DNA of 43,656 nt, taken from NCBI GenBank assembly GCA_943704495.1, contig CALSCR010004416.1, positions 1 through 43,656 of the forward strand, read 5' to 3'. A program made the translations under genes and the position numbers. Source of the DNA: Pigoraptor chileana (Eukaryota > Opisthokonta > Filasterea). The notes below the pieces were generated by a model. It was given only the letters and a program-made list of their open reading frames with translations, was not told the DNA's origin and did no database searches. Positions 11,428 to 19,748 of the stretch are shown here, one piece after another. Position 1 is the first letter of the stretch, and each line of letters starts with the position of its first letter.

Positions 11428-12457
11428 CGCTTCGGCTTTTCCTTTTCGCTCTGTCTATATCCACTTTGTGAGTTCCAATCATTAATCCTAACTTGTAAGC
11501 GTCAATATCACAACCACGATCCATGACAGAGATTATGTCGCATGGTATTTGGTTGTTCAACACCCAATCCACGACATTTTTGTGCCCACTTGCTGCCATC
11601 ACATGCGCTACCAGCTCTGCGTCCGGGTGAGCCGCATGAATGTATTGAATTACGCCCAAATGACCATGCATTGCTGCCTTGCGAGCGGCAACTGTTACTG
11701 CGTTAAAAGAACATCGATCGCATTGCTCGACGTTCTCACAGCTGCAAGAGATTCGCTCAGAACATTTGCCGGACTGGTCCAAGAATTGAACGACTGCAAG
11801 ATGTCCATTTTTTGCCGCATGTGCCATTGCGTCAGCCGCACAGCCTACGTTTTGATTGATGAACCATTCTACCATGTCAAGTCGACCATTTAATGCCACA
11901 TCATTTAGTGCGTCCGTCGTGCAACCCTCTGTTCGATTCTCGTGCAGCCACTTAACCACATGCAAGTGCCCGCGTTTGGCCGCCCCATCCATTGCGTTCG
12001 TCGTACAGCCCTCTGTTCGATTCTCGTGCAGCCACTTGACCACATGCAAGTGCCCGCTTTTGGCCGCCAAATCCATGGCGGCTTTGCTGCATGTTGCACC
12101 CGCTTGTTTGTGCAAATGCTTTACACACAACAAGTTTCCAATTTCTGCGACGGCATCAATGCAGAGGCTTGACAATTTGCGAGATTGCACATCGCGTTGT
12201 TGCACGCGTTGCACATCGCGTATGCGCCGCCAGGTGTGCCAGGTGTGCCAATCTTGTTCTACTTGGACAGTTGTAATGACATACCCATCATTGACCCACC
12301 TCTTAAACTCAATGTATTCCTTATTTTCCTCAAAACACGAAAACAACCCCCATGAACTCAAGGCAAGTGCAACCGCATCGCGATGTCTACTCTGCACAAA
12401 CAAGTTTATCACTAAGTCTTGGACCAACGTATTCATGTTTAAATACTTTGGCGTCAA
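11327..12457 (-). CDS. Ankyrin-repeat protein (virus- or protist-type)
   Basis: 376 aa. The N-terminus has an F-box-like helical stretch (LVQDLVINLFVQSRHRDAVA). Ankyrin repeats follow from about residue 130: AAKSGHLHVVKWLHENRTEG, then AAKRGHLHVVKWLHENRTEG, then VALNGRLDMVEWF, AAKNGHLAVVQFL, AAMHGHLGVIQYIH and ASGHKNVVDWVLN. Two neighbouring repeats are identical over 19 of 20 residues and share DNA sequence, so they were duplicated recently. Ankyrin repeats of this GHLxVVKWLHENRxEGC type are common both in large DNA viruses and in several protists, so origin is open. A 9-bp tandem duplication encodes WHTWHTW near residue 70. The 3' end overlaps the capsid gene. Function unknown; probably protein-protein interaction. 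Confidence 0.75.
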   Translation of the reverse strand: MTPKYLNMNTLVQDLVINLFVQSRHRDAVALALSSWGLFSCFEENKEYIEFKRWVNDGYVITTVQVEQDWHTWHTWRRIRDVQRVQQRDVQSRKLSSLCIDAVAEIGNLLCVKHLHKQAGATCSKAAMDLAAKSGHLHVVKWLHENRTEGCTTNAMDGAAKRGHLHVVKWLHENRTEGCTTDALNDVALNGRLDMVEWFINQNVGCAADAMAHAAKNGHLAVVQFLDQSGKCSERISCSCENVEQCDRCSFNAVTVAARKAAMHGHLGVIQYIHAAHPDAELVAHVMAASGHKNVVDWVLNNQIPCDIISVMDRGCDIDAYKLGLMIGTHKVDIDRAKRKSRSVACLAMVCGIHSAKPGKCGNKQDATVRWWGVRR

Positions 12458-12475
12458 ATTGTTAACCCACGCACG

Positions 12476-12741
12476 AACCGGCGCGCCACCACGGCACGTT
12501 TAGATTGATTGGCACTGGCCGCAGCTTCACCGCGGCACTTCAGATTGATTGGCACTGACCCGCTTCACCATGGCACTCTAAATTGATTGGCATGCAACGC
12601 CGCGCACAACGGCACTGCAGATTGATTGGCACGGACCGCGCACCACAACGGCACAGTGTAGGCGCCATGGAACTTGTTTGCATGAGCACAGATCACCGTG
12701 TCGTCGTCATACAATGTGCCGTGGTGGCGCGGCGGTCCGTG
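12476..12741. repeat. R24-type repeats, degenerate cluster
   Basis: A reverse-orientation copy lies at about 12480-12500. Four or five degenerate copies separated by AGATTGATTGGCAC linkers run to about 12655. A good forward copy (GTGCCGTGGTGGCGCGGCGG) follows at about 12717-12741, shortly before the first gene of the vitamin K island. Confidence 0.8.
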
Positions 12742-12827
12742 CTTCGCACAAGCAACCGCGCCTTTTGCACAGTTTGGAGTTTGGTGGCGTCACAAGCTTA
12801 AATAAAAACTACTGTAAACTGACAGGG

Positions 12828-13742
12828 ATGGCGGACAATAGCATTGTCGGCGTTGTGTCGGAATTTGTTGACACTTACTTTACAAGGGCGAAGCATGTTG
12901 CAATGGTATTCTTATATTCCCTAACTTGCGGCATTGTGGTGCATTTGCGAGGTGGGGCACTTTCAAACGAAATGAATTTTCTTTTTCACAATGCCATTAC
13001 AGACATTGCAGGGTTGGCTTGTGTCGTCACTTGGTATAGTGCACGGAGGGGTGTGTTTGCCATGGCGCGAAATTTCGTTTTGAGATTGAATTGGTCATGC
13101 GTACTTTTCTCCGTTGCCGCCAGCGTCATTGCAAATGTAAGCTTTTGGGGAATTGGTCATTTCGGCAGCGCAACTTGGCAAGTATACATGTTTTGGTTGC
13201 CCGTATCTTTACCCTTTATTATATGGGCACTGTTGGGCAAATCGCAGACAGGCTTGCAGCCAGTACATGTAGCGCTTATTGGCCAGATTTGTCTTGCAAT
13301 TTGGTTGTGGGGAATAACACTGCGTGTCGAGTATATTGGAGTGATAGTCGTGGTGATTGTGGGAAATCTCGTACATGTAGTATCACTCCGCCATTCAGGT
13401 GAACTGGGAGCAATGGACTTTTCGGAAAAATTCCTGTACACGAGCGCGGCTTCTGCAATCGTTGCACCCTTGACATACGTAATAGGCACTGGCGTGCTAA
13501 GCCCAGTAGCCGGGCTGCCGTGGGTCGGCACGTTCAATGCGTCTGCGTTTGCTTTGTTGCCAATCACTGTGCTGCACAAGTTTGTAACTGTAGCACTAGT
13601 CGGAAGAAAACAAAGTTCGCAAACGATCGCTGGTGCCTTGATTGTTACAGTCGTCTGCGGGTATCTGTTCGCCGATGTTGGACAGTCTCCTCGGAATATT
13701 CTGGCCATAACTCTGTTGTCCATCGCAACAGGTTTAATGTAA
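12828..13742 (+). CDS. DMT-superfamily membrane transporter, SLC35A-like (DMT1)
   Basis: 304 aa from the ATG at 12828. A longer frame begins at 12678, but its extra 50 residues run through an R24 repeat and lack membrane character, so I prefer the internal start. About nine or ten hydrophobic segments fill the protein, for example VAMVFLYSLTCGIVVHL, VYMFWLPVSLPFIIWALL and IGVIVVVIVGNLVHV. It is a diverged paralogue of the transporter at 15716: both have QI-L-A-WLW in the middle and PWVGT(F/Y)N in the C-terminal half. Layout recalls nucleotide-sugar transporters of the SLC35A type. Substrate unknown. It is intronless and 49 bp upstream of the RimK-like gene on the same strand. Confidence 0.65.
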   Translation: MADNSIVGVVSEFVDTYFTRAKHVAMVFLYSLTCGIVVHLRGGALSNEMNFLFHNAITDIAGLACVVTWYSARRGVFAMARNFVLRLNWSCVLFSVAASVIANVSFWGIGHFGSATWQVYMFWLPVSLPFIIWALLGKSQTGLQPVHVALIGQICLAIWLWGITLRVEYIGVIVVVIVGNLVHVVSLRHSGELGAMDFSEKFLYTSAASAIVAPLTYVIGTGVLSPVAGLPWVGTFNASAFALLPITVLHKFVTVALVGRKQSSQTIAGALIVTVVCGYLFADVGQSPRNILAITLLSIATGLM

Positions 13743-13791
13743 TGTCCGCCGATAATTTTTTTTCTTTGTTAAAGATAACAAAAGAAAATTC

Positions 13792-14778
13792 ATGTGTTCC
13801 GTTTGGCTGGTTACGTCGCACAGTTTGGATTCCGATTTGAACAGTTTAAAAATCAAGCCGGTGTTTCAAGAGTTGATCCCTGATGGTCGGATTGTCCACA
13901 TTGAGGACGTTATGCTCAGTGTGGGTGAGGTAGGGCTGTCCATTTCGGTATTAACAGACGGCAGGTGGGAGACTGTCACGAGCGCGCCTCGCGTTGCCAT
14001 TGTGCGGCTGCACACGGTCGAGGTCCAGAATGATGAACACATTACGTTTCTGAGGCAGCTCGAGCTCATGGGGACGAGAATCATCAATCCGATTTCAGGC
14101 ATTCTTGCGTGCCTTAACAAGTTTTGGCACCTTCAGGAATTGGCAAAGGCAGGGCTTCCGGTGGCACTGACCGTCACGACGCCCATTGCCAACCAGCTTG
14201 ATCGAGCAGTCGGGTTTGTCAGAAAAGAGTCGGGCCTTTCCTTTCCACTTGTTTCCAAGAGCGTGCGCGGGAACAAGGGCAACGCTGTATTTCTGGTGCA
14301 GAACGAAGAACTCCTCGACGATTTGCGAGGGGTGTTGAATCAAAAGACGCCATATATCTATCAGCAGTACATTGGTACTAGTCATGGCCGCGATATGCGC
14401 GTCATTGTCATCGGTGGCAAGGTCATTGGCGGGATGATCCGCCAGTGCAACACAGGCCGCATGCAAAGCAACCTTGCCCAAGGCGGCAGCTGTGTTGCGA
14501 TAAAAACTGTTTCTCCCAAAGTTGAACAGATTGCGCTGGCCTGTGCTCGCATTCTAAACTTGGACGTTGTTGGCGTGGACCTTCTGTTTGGAGAGGGCCA
14601 GGATGAGTACGTGATTGCGGAGGTCAACAATAACGTCGGCTTTGTGGGTTTTGACAGCTCTCACGGCATTGAAGTGGCCAGAATTCTTGTTGAATATGCC
14701 AGAGAACTCGCGGCAAATCTGGCAAAGGCAGAGTCCACCAATCTTGAGTCCAATGGGATCAGCGTTCCTTCAGTTTGA
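13792..14778 (+). CDS. RimK-like ATP-grasp ligase
   Basis: 328 aa. The N-terminal part (to about residue 105) contains VAIVRLHTVEVQND, like the RIG region of RimK. The ATP-grasp core follows: NKFWHLQELAKAGLPVA (109-125), SKSVRGNKGNAVFLVQ (155-170, nucleotide loop), then RDMRVIVIGGKVIGGMIRQ (200-218) and QSNLAQGGS (225-233). The metal-binding residues are D263 and E277-V-N279. This order is diagnostic of the RimK/RIMKL family, which join glutamate or similar amino acids to a carboxylate (ribosomal S6, N-acetylaspartate or F420). The substrate here cannot be read from sequence. Its placement beside a vitamin K cluster with a carboxylase-like protein is notable. A 48-bp inverted-repeat copy begins 11 bp after the stop. 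Confidence 0.85.
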   Translation: MCSVWLVTSHSLDSDLNSLKIKPVFQELIPDGRIVHIEDVMLSVGEVGLSISVLTDGRWETVTSAPRVAIVRLHTVEVQNDEHITFLRQLELMGTRIINPISGILACLNKFWHLQELAKAGLPVALTVTTPIANQLDRAVGFVRKESGLSFPLVSKSVRGNKGNAVFLVQNEELLDDLRGVLNQKTPYIYQQYIGTSHGRDMRVIVIGGKVIGGMIRQCNTGRMQSNLAQGGSCVAIKTVSPKVEQIALACARILNLDVVGVDLLFGEGQDEYVIAEVNNNVGFVGFDSSHGIEVARILVEYARELAANLAKAESTNLESNGISVPSV

Positions 14779-14789
14779 AGAAGTATATG

Positions 14790-14837
14790 AACGCTTTCGA
14801 AGAGAGCGGGCACCGTGGTGAGCGGCGGACACGCTCG
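14790..14837 (-). repeat. 48-bp inverted repeat, left copy (R24-related)
   Basis: On the minus strand it contains GAGCGTGTCCGCCGCTCACC and then CGCTCTCTTCGAAAGCGTT. It matches 28333-28380 (plus strand) at 45 of 48 positions by eye, so the pair is inverted around the carrier-to-MenB segment. Its ACCGTGGTGAGCGGCGG core is clearly kin to R24. The ends GAGCG and CGCTC can pair with each other. Confidence 0.9.
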
Positions 14838-14872
14838 TCAGAAAATTTTATTGTATCCAAATTACACAAACG

Positions 14873-15685
14873 ATGACAGAAAAACGGTTTACTCCGCCGC
14901 AACATACCGTCATCGTTGCAGGTGGCATTACGGCGATTATCGAGACGGCCGTGGTGCATCCGTTGGACACGATAAAAACACGGATGCAGCTTGGACAGGG
15001 ACGTGCTATAGTCGTCTTCCGGAATATTGTAACTCAAGAAGGCGTTAGAGCACTGTATGCTGGATGCAGTGCTGCCGTCGCTGGTTCTGTACCAAAATCT
15101 GCTTTGAGGTTTGGGGCTTATTCCCAGATATTGAAAATGTTGCGCACGCAGCCGTCTGCCGTTGATTCCGAACTAGTAGTAAAGGTTCTAGCAGGGTTGG
15201 GATGCGGAGTCCTGGAGGCAGTGTGTGTCATGACGCCTGTCGAGAGATTCAAGGTGCTGCTGCAAACTAAGAAATCGCCATTGGAGGTTGTGCGAAATGA
15301 AGGGTATGGGACATTGTGGAAAGGCACTGTTCCCACAGTGTTTAGACAGGGCATAAACAATGCCGTGAGATTCATGACATACGATCAGGCGCTCGCAGCT
15401 TTGGGGGAAAGAAATACGAGAAGCTTCATGATCGCAGGGGCGTGCTCGGGCGTTATGATCGGCTTGACAACTAATCCATTCGACGTCATTAAGACGAGCA
15501 TGCAAGCGTCTCAGCAACAGCTCAGTATTTCCAGCACGGTGAAGCTTATCATTTGCAAGCATGGGTATTCTCATTTTCTAAGCGGAATAGTGCCACGAAT
15601 TACGAGATTGGCTCTCGGACAAGCGGTTGCATTTACGACCTTTGAACATATTGTTGACGCTGTTGAATGGGCGAGTCAACATTGA
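14873..15685 (+). CDS. Mitochondrial carrier (SLC25) protein, tricarboxylate-carrier-like
   Basis: 270 aa with three SLC25 repeats. Their signatures are HPLDTIKTRMQ (about residue 29), TPVERFKVLLQ (about 122) and NPFDVIKTSMQ (about 200). Each is followed by a G-x-x-x-LYAG, LWKG or FLSG strip. AGLGCGVLEAVCVMTP, RQGINNAVRFMTYD and SGIVPRITRLALGQAVAF resemble the citrate carrier (SLC25A1) branch more than other branches. By family it would sit in the mitochondrial inner membrane and exchange carboxylates. A link to supplying 2-oxoglutarate for MenD is only an inference. It has no introns and lies 30 bp before the next transporter. Confidence 0.85.
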   Translation: MTEKRFTPPQHTVIVAGGITAIIETAVVHPLDTIKTRMQLGQGRAIVVFRNIVTQEGVRALYAGCSAAVAGSVPKSALRFGAYSQILKMLRTQPSAVDSELVVKVLAGLGCGVLEAVCVMTPVERFKVLLQTKKSPLEVVRNEGYGTLWKGTVPTVFRQGINNAVRFMTYDQALAALGERNTRSFMIAGACSGVMIGLTTNPFDVIKTSMQASQQQLSISSTVKLIICKHGYSHFLSGIVPRITRLALGQAVAFTTFEHIVDAVEWASQH

Positions 15686-15715
15686 TTTTTATTTTCAAAG
15701 CACATTTTACAGTAA

Positions 15716-16699
15716 ATGGCATTTACGGTGCCATGGAGGCGGGCATTCGTCCGCGCAAGACCCAAACTAGTGACTTTTGGAATGATGGCAGCATTGGTGA
15801 TCACTGGAGGGTTGACTCCATTCTTGCGCAAGCAAGCTGTCGGCAATGGCGGCGTAAATGACGTTACATACAACTTTCTTCTCAACTCTTTGTTCGTGCG
15901 ATTGATCGTTAACATTATTGCGCACATTTATTGCATGTACATCGCATCAACCAAAAAGAAGTGGCGACAGTTGTGGGACATTGGCATGTCGAATTGGAAG
16001 AATTTTTGCGCAACGTCGCTCTGTTCGTGCGTATCCTTGAACAGTTCGTTTTTGGGAACTATAATTTTGGACGGGACCAGTTCTTCCGTTTTGTCGTCTA
16101 CCAGGGTGGTAATCACAGCAATATTGCGTGCACTCATTCTTAGGCGCGGCATCACGTTGCGGCAAGCTATCTGTCTTGCTCAAATCACCCTGGCCACGTG
16201 GCTGTGGTCGGCCAGATTGACTGCCCCGTCAATTCCTCCGTTCGGAGCCGGGCATGCTGCGATTGCCGTGAGCGTGATCACACTAAGTCTTTCGACCATC
16301 TTTCAACAGCAGTCAATCGATAAGCTCCAACACGTCACTCCCATGGAGCAGTTGTACTGCAGCTCGGGATTTGCCTCCCTGTTTTTCCTATTCTCATACG
16401 TGGTAGGCACACTTGCACTGCAGCAATTCATAAACATCCCTTGGGTTGGCACATATAACATGTACGCCGTCGCTTCAATCTGTGTGGGGGCAATCAACAG
16501 CATCATGGGCATTACTGTAAGCAGACGGACAGGAGTGCTGGGTAGAACCGTTGTTCAAACCTTTGCTCTGCCATTCACAGCACTATGCGAAGCAATGTTC
16601 GCCAACTCTTCGTTTACACTCGAACAAATACTCTCCATTTTTGTGTTGTCTTGTGCATCGATTGCCTTCGGCCTTGAGCGTGGTAATAAGACAGCCTAA
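15716..16699 (+). CDS. DMT-superfamily membrane transporter, SLC35A-like (DMT2)
   Basis: 327 aa with about ten hydrophobic segments. The central stretch SSSVLSSTRVVITAILRALI followed by RRGITLRQAICLAQITLA mirrors the Q-x-K-I-x-x-T-A-L and R-x-L-x-x-x-Q-W strip of SLC35A nucleotide-sugar transporters. PWVGTYN and LAQITLATWLW match the paralogue at 12828. A downstream ATG (residue 23, MMAALVITGG) is an alternative start. The gene ends 96 bp from the convergent MenE gene. Substrate unknown. The paralogue pair frames the RimK-like and carrier genes. Confidence 0.65.
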   Translation: MAFTVPWRRAFVRARPKLVTFGMMAALVITGGLTPFLRKQAVGNGGVNDVTYNFLLNSLFVRLIVNIIAHIYCMYIASTKKKWRQLWDIGMSNWKNFCATSLCSCVSLNSSFLGTIILDGTSSSVLSSTRVVITAILRALILRRGITLRQAICLAQITLATWLWSARLTAPSIPPFGAGHAAIAVSVITLSLSTIFQQQSIDKLQHVTPMEQLYCSSGFASLFFLFSYVVGTLALQQFINIPWVGTYNMYAVASICVGAINSIMGITVSRRTGVLGRTVVQTFALPFTALCEAMFANSSFTLEQILSIFVLSCASIAFGLERGNKTA

Positions 16700-16795
16700 C
16701 GCGTTGCCCCACACGCGTTTCGCCGCGTACCACGAGTGTATGTGAAAAACGAGTGTATGTAATCATGAGTGCATGTTTTTGTAGAGGCGTTAACC

Positions 16796-18232
16796 CTATT
16801 GGGTTTTCCAGCTGGTCGAACTGTTCTCAAAGTCGGACAAAGATGGGAAGAAGAAGCGGCGTGGACACTTAAAGTTGGCCATGGTTGTCTTGCAAATTTG
16901 TTGCAGGTGTGCCACAATATCAGGCGTGTGCGGGTTTGTGGCGGCATTTGAAAGGAGGACAGACGCGGCAACCGCCTCTCCGAACTCTGAGCATGGAATG
17001 CCGAAGACTTTACAGTCTTGTACGAGTGGTGATTTCAACAGCGCATCTCTCACTTCGCAGCAATGGACAGCCTCGCCACCGGTTTTGATTACAGTTTTGA
17101 TTCTTCCGAGGAGAACAAGCTGATTGCCCTCCGTTAACTCACCCAAATCTCCGGTATCGACGTGTTGCACTTTCGGACCGTTCACGTAGCCCATCATAAC
17201 GTGCGGACCTCTCACGCGGATCTCGCCACCCGGACTTATTTCTAGCGAATTGCGCACAACGGGTTGACCGACAAAAGGAACTCCTGGCTCGGAAAATGCA
17301 ATGGTTGACGCGCATTCTGTCATTCCGTATGTATGTATCCAGCGCGACGCGGGAAACATCTCCCTTATCAAGTTGGCCAGCCGTGAATCTGCAGACTCGC
17401 CGCCAGTTACCACCAAACGAACCAAACCAAACGCATGACCACCACTCACATTCAGCTTGCGAATCATGGTTGGCACGCACAATAGCGTGTCTACGCCCTC
17501 GGCCGCAATAATCTGTGCGACGAGTTCAGGATTGAAGCGAGTTGCGGATGGAATAAACACGTGCCTGCCGCCAGTCTGCGTTATTGCAAAGTGCACAAAG
17601 CATGCCACGTGAAACATGGGCACCATATGAAGGTAAACAGGAGATCCTGTCAACCAGCTGGTCTTATTTTGCGCCTGAAACAATATGTTAGCGTGTGAAA
17701 GCATGACCCCTTTCGATCGCTCCGAACCGGACGTGAACATAATGACAGCGGGATCATGTTGAAGCGGAGCTGGCGGAATAAGCGGTACGAGCGAGATCAA
17801 CATGTTAGGTTTTTCGCAGAGAAGGGCAATCTCTGGAATGTGTTTCACGTAGGCACGGACCGCCGCGCCACCACGATTCCGAGTGAGTTTACTGCAGCAG
17901 ACAGTTCCGTGGTGGCGCGGCGGTCCGTGCCTTTGTGACGCAATGCAAAACTTTGCGCCGCCTGTCTGCAAACAGTTTTCAATTTCCGCGTTTGACAGTT
18001 TGGGATTAAGCGGCATGAATGTCGCCCCAACCCAGGTGACCGCATAGTAGAGAATGAATGTCAAAAACTGATCAGTTGACACTGAGGCGACAACGTCCCC
18101 CAACATGCATCCTTCTGAGACCAGCGCCGCCGCAATGAGCTTGACCTTGCTGATCAGTTCGGTCGAGGAATACGTTCGCGAATCGATTGTTGCCGACGGT
18201 CCATATGCCAACAGCTCGCACACATGTGGCAT
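16796..18232 (-). CDS. menE: o-Succinylbenzoate-CoA ligase MenE
   Basis: 478 aa, AMP-forming acyl-CoA synthetase that activates o-succinylbenzoate with CoA and ATP. Motifs: IMFTSGSERSKGVMLSHAN (phosphate loop, residues 164-182), VPMFHVA, YGMTECAS (302-309), TGDLGE (360-365), GRIKTVIKTGGEAV (376-389), with the usual small C-terminal domain. Two oddities. First, residues of about 101-130 are encoded by an inverted pair of R24 repeats inserted in frame. Second, the last residues (FENSSTSWKTQ) lack the catalytic Gly-Lys motif, while the neighbouring frame of the same DNA reads LRTVRPAGKPNR, which fits it. A one-base error or a real frame change near 16820-16840 is therefore likely. Identification as MenE rests on the surrounding men genes as well as the family. 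It is divergent from MenG with a 45-bp gap. Confidence 0.85.
   Translation of the reverse strand: MPHVCELLAYGPSATIDSRTYSSTELISKVKLIAAALVSEGCMLGDVVASVSTDQFLTFILYYAVTWVGATFMPLNPKLSNAEIENCLQTGGAKFCIASQRHGPPRHHGTVCCSKLTRNRGGAAVRAYVKHIPEIALLCEKPNMLISLVPLIPPAPLQHDPAVIMFTSGSERSKGVMLSHANILFQAQNKTSWLTGSPVYLHMVPMFHVACFVHFAITQTGGRHVFIPSATRFNPELVAQIIAAEGVDTLLCVPTMIRKLNVSGGHAFGLVRLVVTGGESADSRLANLIREMFPASRWIHTYGMTECASTIAFSEPGVPFVGQPVVRNSLEISPGGEIRVRGPHVMMGYVNGPKVQHVDTGDLGELTEGNQLVLLGRIKTVIKTGGEAVHCCEVRDALLKSPLVQDCKVFGIPCSEFGEAVAASVLLSNAATNPHTPDIVAHLQQICKTTMANFKCPRRFFFPSLSDFENSSTSWKTQ
17852..17931. repeat. R24 inverted pair inside menE
   Basis: Left arm 17852-17875 and right arm 17908-17931 are perfect 24-bp inverted copies of R24, with a 32-bp spacer. 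They could form a long hairpin. The host frame stays open through the whole unit. The insert boundaries do not fit a GT-AG intron on the coding strand, so it probably adds about 28-30 residues to the protein. Confidence 0.95.
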
Positions 18233-18277
18233 GTCTGCTTAAGACACAATAATTTTTTTCCGTCCATTTTGGCAAGA
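18233..18277. promoter_or_regulatory. 45-bp divergent spacer between menE and menG
   Basis: Both starts face away from this AT-rich interval, so it must hold, or be flanked by, both promoters. It includes a run of T (TTTTTTT) followed by CCGTCCATTTTGGC. No TATA box can be assigned. Evidence is positional only. Confidence 0.45.
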
Positions 18278-18994
18278 ATGGCAGCGATAAACGTTCCAGC
18301 GCTGTTCGATTCCATTGCCAAGAGGTACGACACTCTCAATTGGTTCATTTCTCTTGGCATGTATAGGCGGTGGAATTCTGCGGTAGTGCAAAAGGTTTGT
18401 GCCGAACTGGTGACTGCTAAACAAATGAAGCTGTTGGATGTGGGATGTGGGACAGGCGAAGTATTGGCGGCAATCGAATCTCAATGCCATTTAATGGACG
18501 TGGACCTTCACGGCATCGATCCCTCCAAAGAGATGCTCTCCGTTGCTCAACAAAGGGTCCAGCGCACCACTCTGATGCTTGGCAGCGCAGAGGCGCTTCC
18601 GTACGAAGATGGCGCGTTCTCTCTGGTCACCACAATGTATACAGTCCGCAACTTTGAATCTGTTGCAAAGTCGTTCCAAGAAATAAGAAGGGTGCTGTCT
18701 TCCGACGGACAGCTCATAGTTATGGACTTGTTCCGTCCCACGTGGTGTGCGTCGGTGCACACACTGTGGACAACGTTTGTCGTGGCAAAATTATTGTCCA
18801 GGCTGTCAGGAAATCCGGCAGCTTACAGTTACCTTGCAAGCTCGATCGAAAATCAGATATCTGAGTCCGAGCTCATTGCGGAAGCAGAAAACGCCGGGTT
18901 TGATGTTGGCAGTGTCGAACGGTTTCTCCTTGGTTCGGTCCGTTTGTTCACTTTCAAAGTGCGACATGAGACGCGAGATCAACGAGTGCAGTGA
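18278..18994 (+). CDS. menG: Demethylnaphthoquinone methyltransferase MenG (UbiE family)
   Basis: 238 aa from the ATG at 18278, chosen because the family core starts at once: ALFDSIAKRYDTLNWFISLG (residues 8-27), an UbiE/MenG signature. The SAM-binding loop LLDVGCGTGE is at 52-61. IDPSKEML, GSAEALPYEDGAFSLVTTMYTVRN and the C-terminal GSVRLFTF strip follow. By family it methylates the naphthoquinone ring in the last step of the pathway. An upstream in-frame ATG at 18224 would overlap menE and add 18 poorly conserved residues. The last 41 bp of the gene overlap the end of menA on the other strand. Confidence 0.9.
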   Translation: MAAINVPALFDSIAKRYDTLNWFISLGMYRRWNSAVVQKVCAELVTAKQMKLLDVGCGTGEVLAAIESQCHLMDVDLHGIDPSKEMLSVAQQRVQRTTLMLGSAEALPYEDGAFSLVTTMYTVRNFESVAKSFQEIRRVLSSDGQLIVMDLFRPTWCASVHTLWTTFVVAKLLSRLSGNPAAYSYLASSIENQISESELIAEAENAGFDVGSVERFLLGSVRLFTFKVRHETRDQRVQ

Positions 18995-19748
18995 GCTGCG
19001 GCAGGTGCCAGCGCCGCTTGTTCGCCACAGCATAAACAATAACACTGAACGACAGTGCGACAGAGCCGAAATCGCTCAGGAGTCCTGCGCATAAGAGAAC
19101 CACACAGTAGAGTTTGATGGCCCATGCAAGTCCGATTCTAACTACGACTGTTTTGACGTTGCTTTTGGCGTCTTGGTGGACGTCACGAATATTATTGGCC
19201 AACATGATCGCGCTGGAATACAAAGCGTGAGGCATTGAGTCGAGGCAAGCCCCCCACGAACGGCCAGTTATGTCACCCAGCACCTTGGGAATGAGAATGC
19301 CGTAAGCGAGAATGACGGCCACCTCGCCAAGAGCCCGCCGTTTGAGCGACAAGACAGGATGACTGTATGCAAGGAGAACTACGTATCCGGCAATCACGGA
19401 CAACCAAAACGACGGCGGCCGATTCCAACCGGTCGTGTAAAACATTGCGGCAAATGACAGTGACCCCAGAACAGTCATCAGTTTTCGCATGTCCGCTGGC
19501 GTGGCGTGTCCATCCACGATCGTCCTGTCGTGGCTGTGCGAAGCCACGTCATTACCCGCGGTGTAGTCGTAGTACGTGTTGGCAACGTTGGCGAACGCCT
19601 GCAAAAGAAACATCCACACGATGGCTGCATGTTCGCCGACACTGACACCCGCTTTGACGAGAGAAATCGCCATGATAATGAACGTCCAGGGGCGCGCCGC
19701 CCTTGCTATTGTCAGAATATGCATGGCAATAACAATCATAAATAACAT
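18954..19748 (-). CDS. menA: 1,4-Dihydroxy-2-naphthoate prenyltransferase MenA (UbiA family)
   Basis: About 264 aa from the ATG at 19748; a further ATG lies at 19739, and a longer frame starts at 19841 but overlaps the menC start. The UbiA metal motifs are NTYYDYTAGNDVASHSHDRT (first Asp-rich motif, followed by the MenA-type RTI) and NNIRDVHQDAKSNVKT (second). About eight membrane helices include MFLLQAFANVAN and WLSVIAGYVVLLAY. The enzyme attaches a prenyl or phytyl chain to DHNA in a membrane. Which chain is used cannot be read, so menaquinone and phylloquinone both remain possible. It is divergent from the menC fusion with only 25 bp between starts. Confidence 0.9.
   Translation of the reverse strand: MLFMIVIAMHILTIARAARPWTFIIMAISLVKAGVSVGEHAAIVWMFLLQAFANVANTYYDYTAGNDVASHSHDRTIVDGHATPADMRKLMTVLGSLSFAAMFYTTGWNRPPSFWLSVIAGYVVLLAYSHPVLSLKRRALGEVAVILAYGILIPKVLGDITGRSWGACLDSMPHALYSSAIMLANNIRDVHQDAKSNVKTVVVRIGLAWAIKLYCVVLLCAGLLSDFGSVALSFSVIVYAVANKRRWHLPQLTALVDLASHVAL

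Noticed and set aside
12678-12827. N-terminal extension of the DMT1 frame
   Set aside because: It runs through an R24 repeat (MCRGGAAVRA) and has no membrane character; the ATG at 12828 fits the paralogue better.
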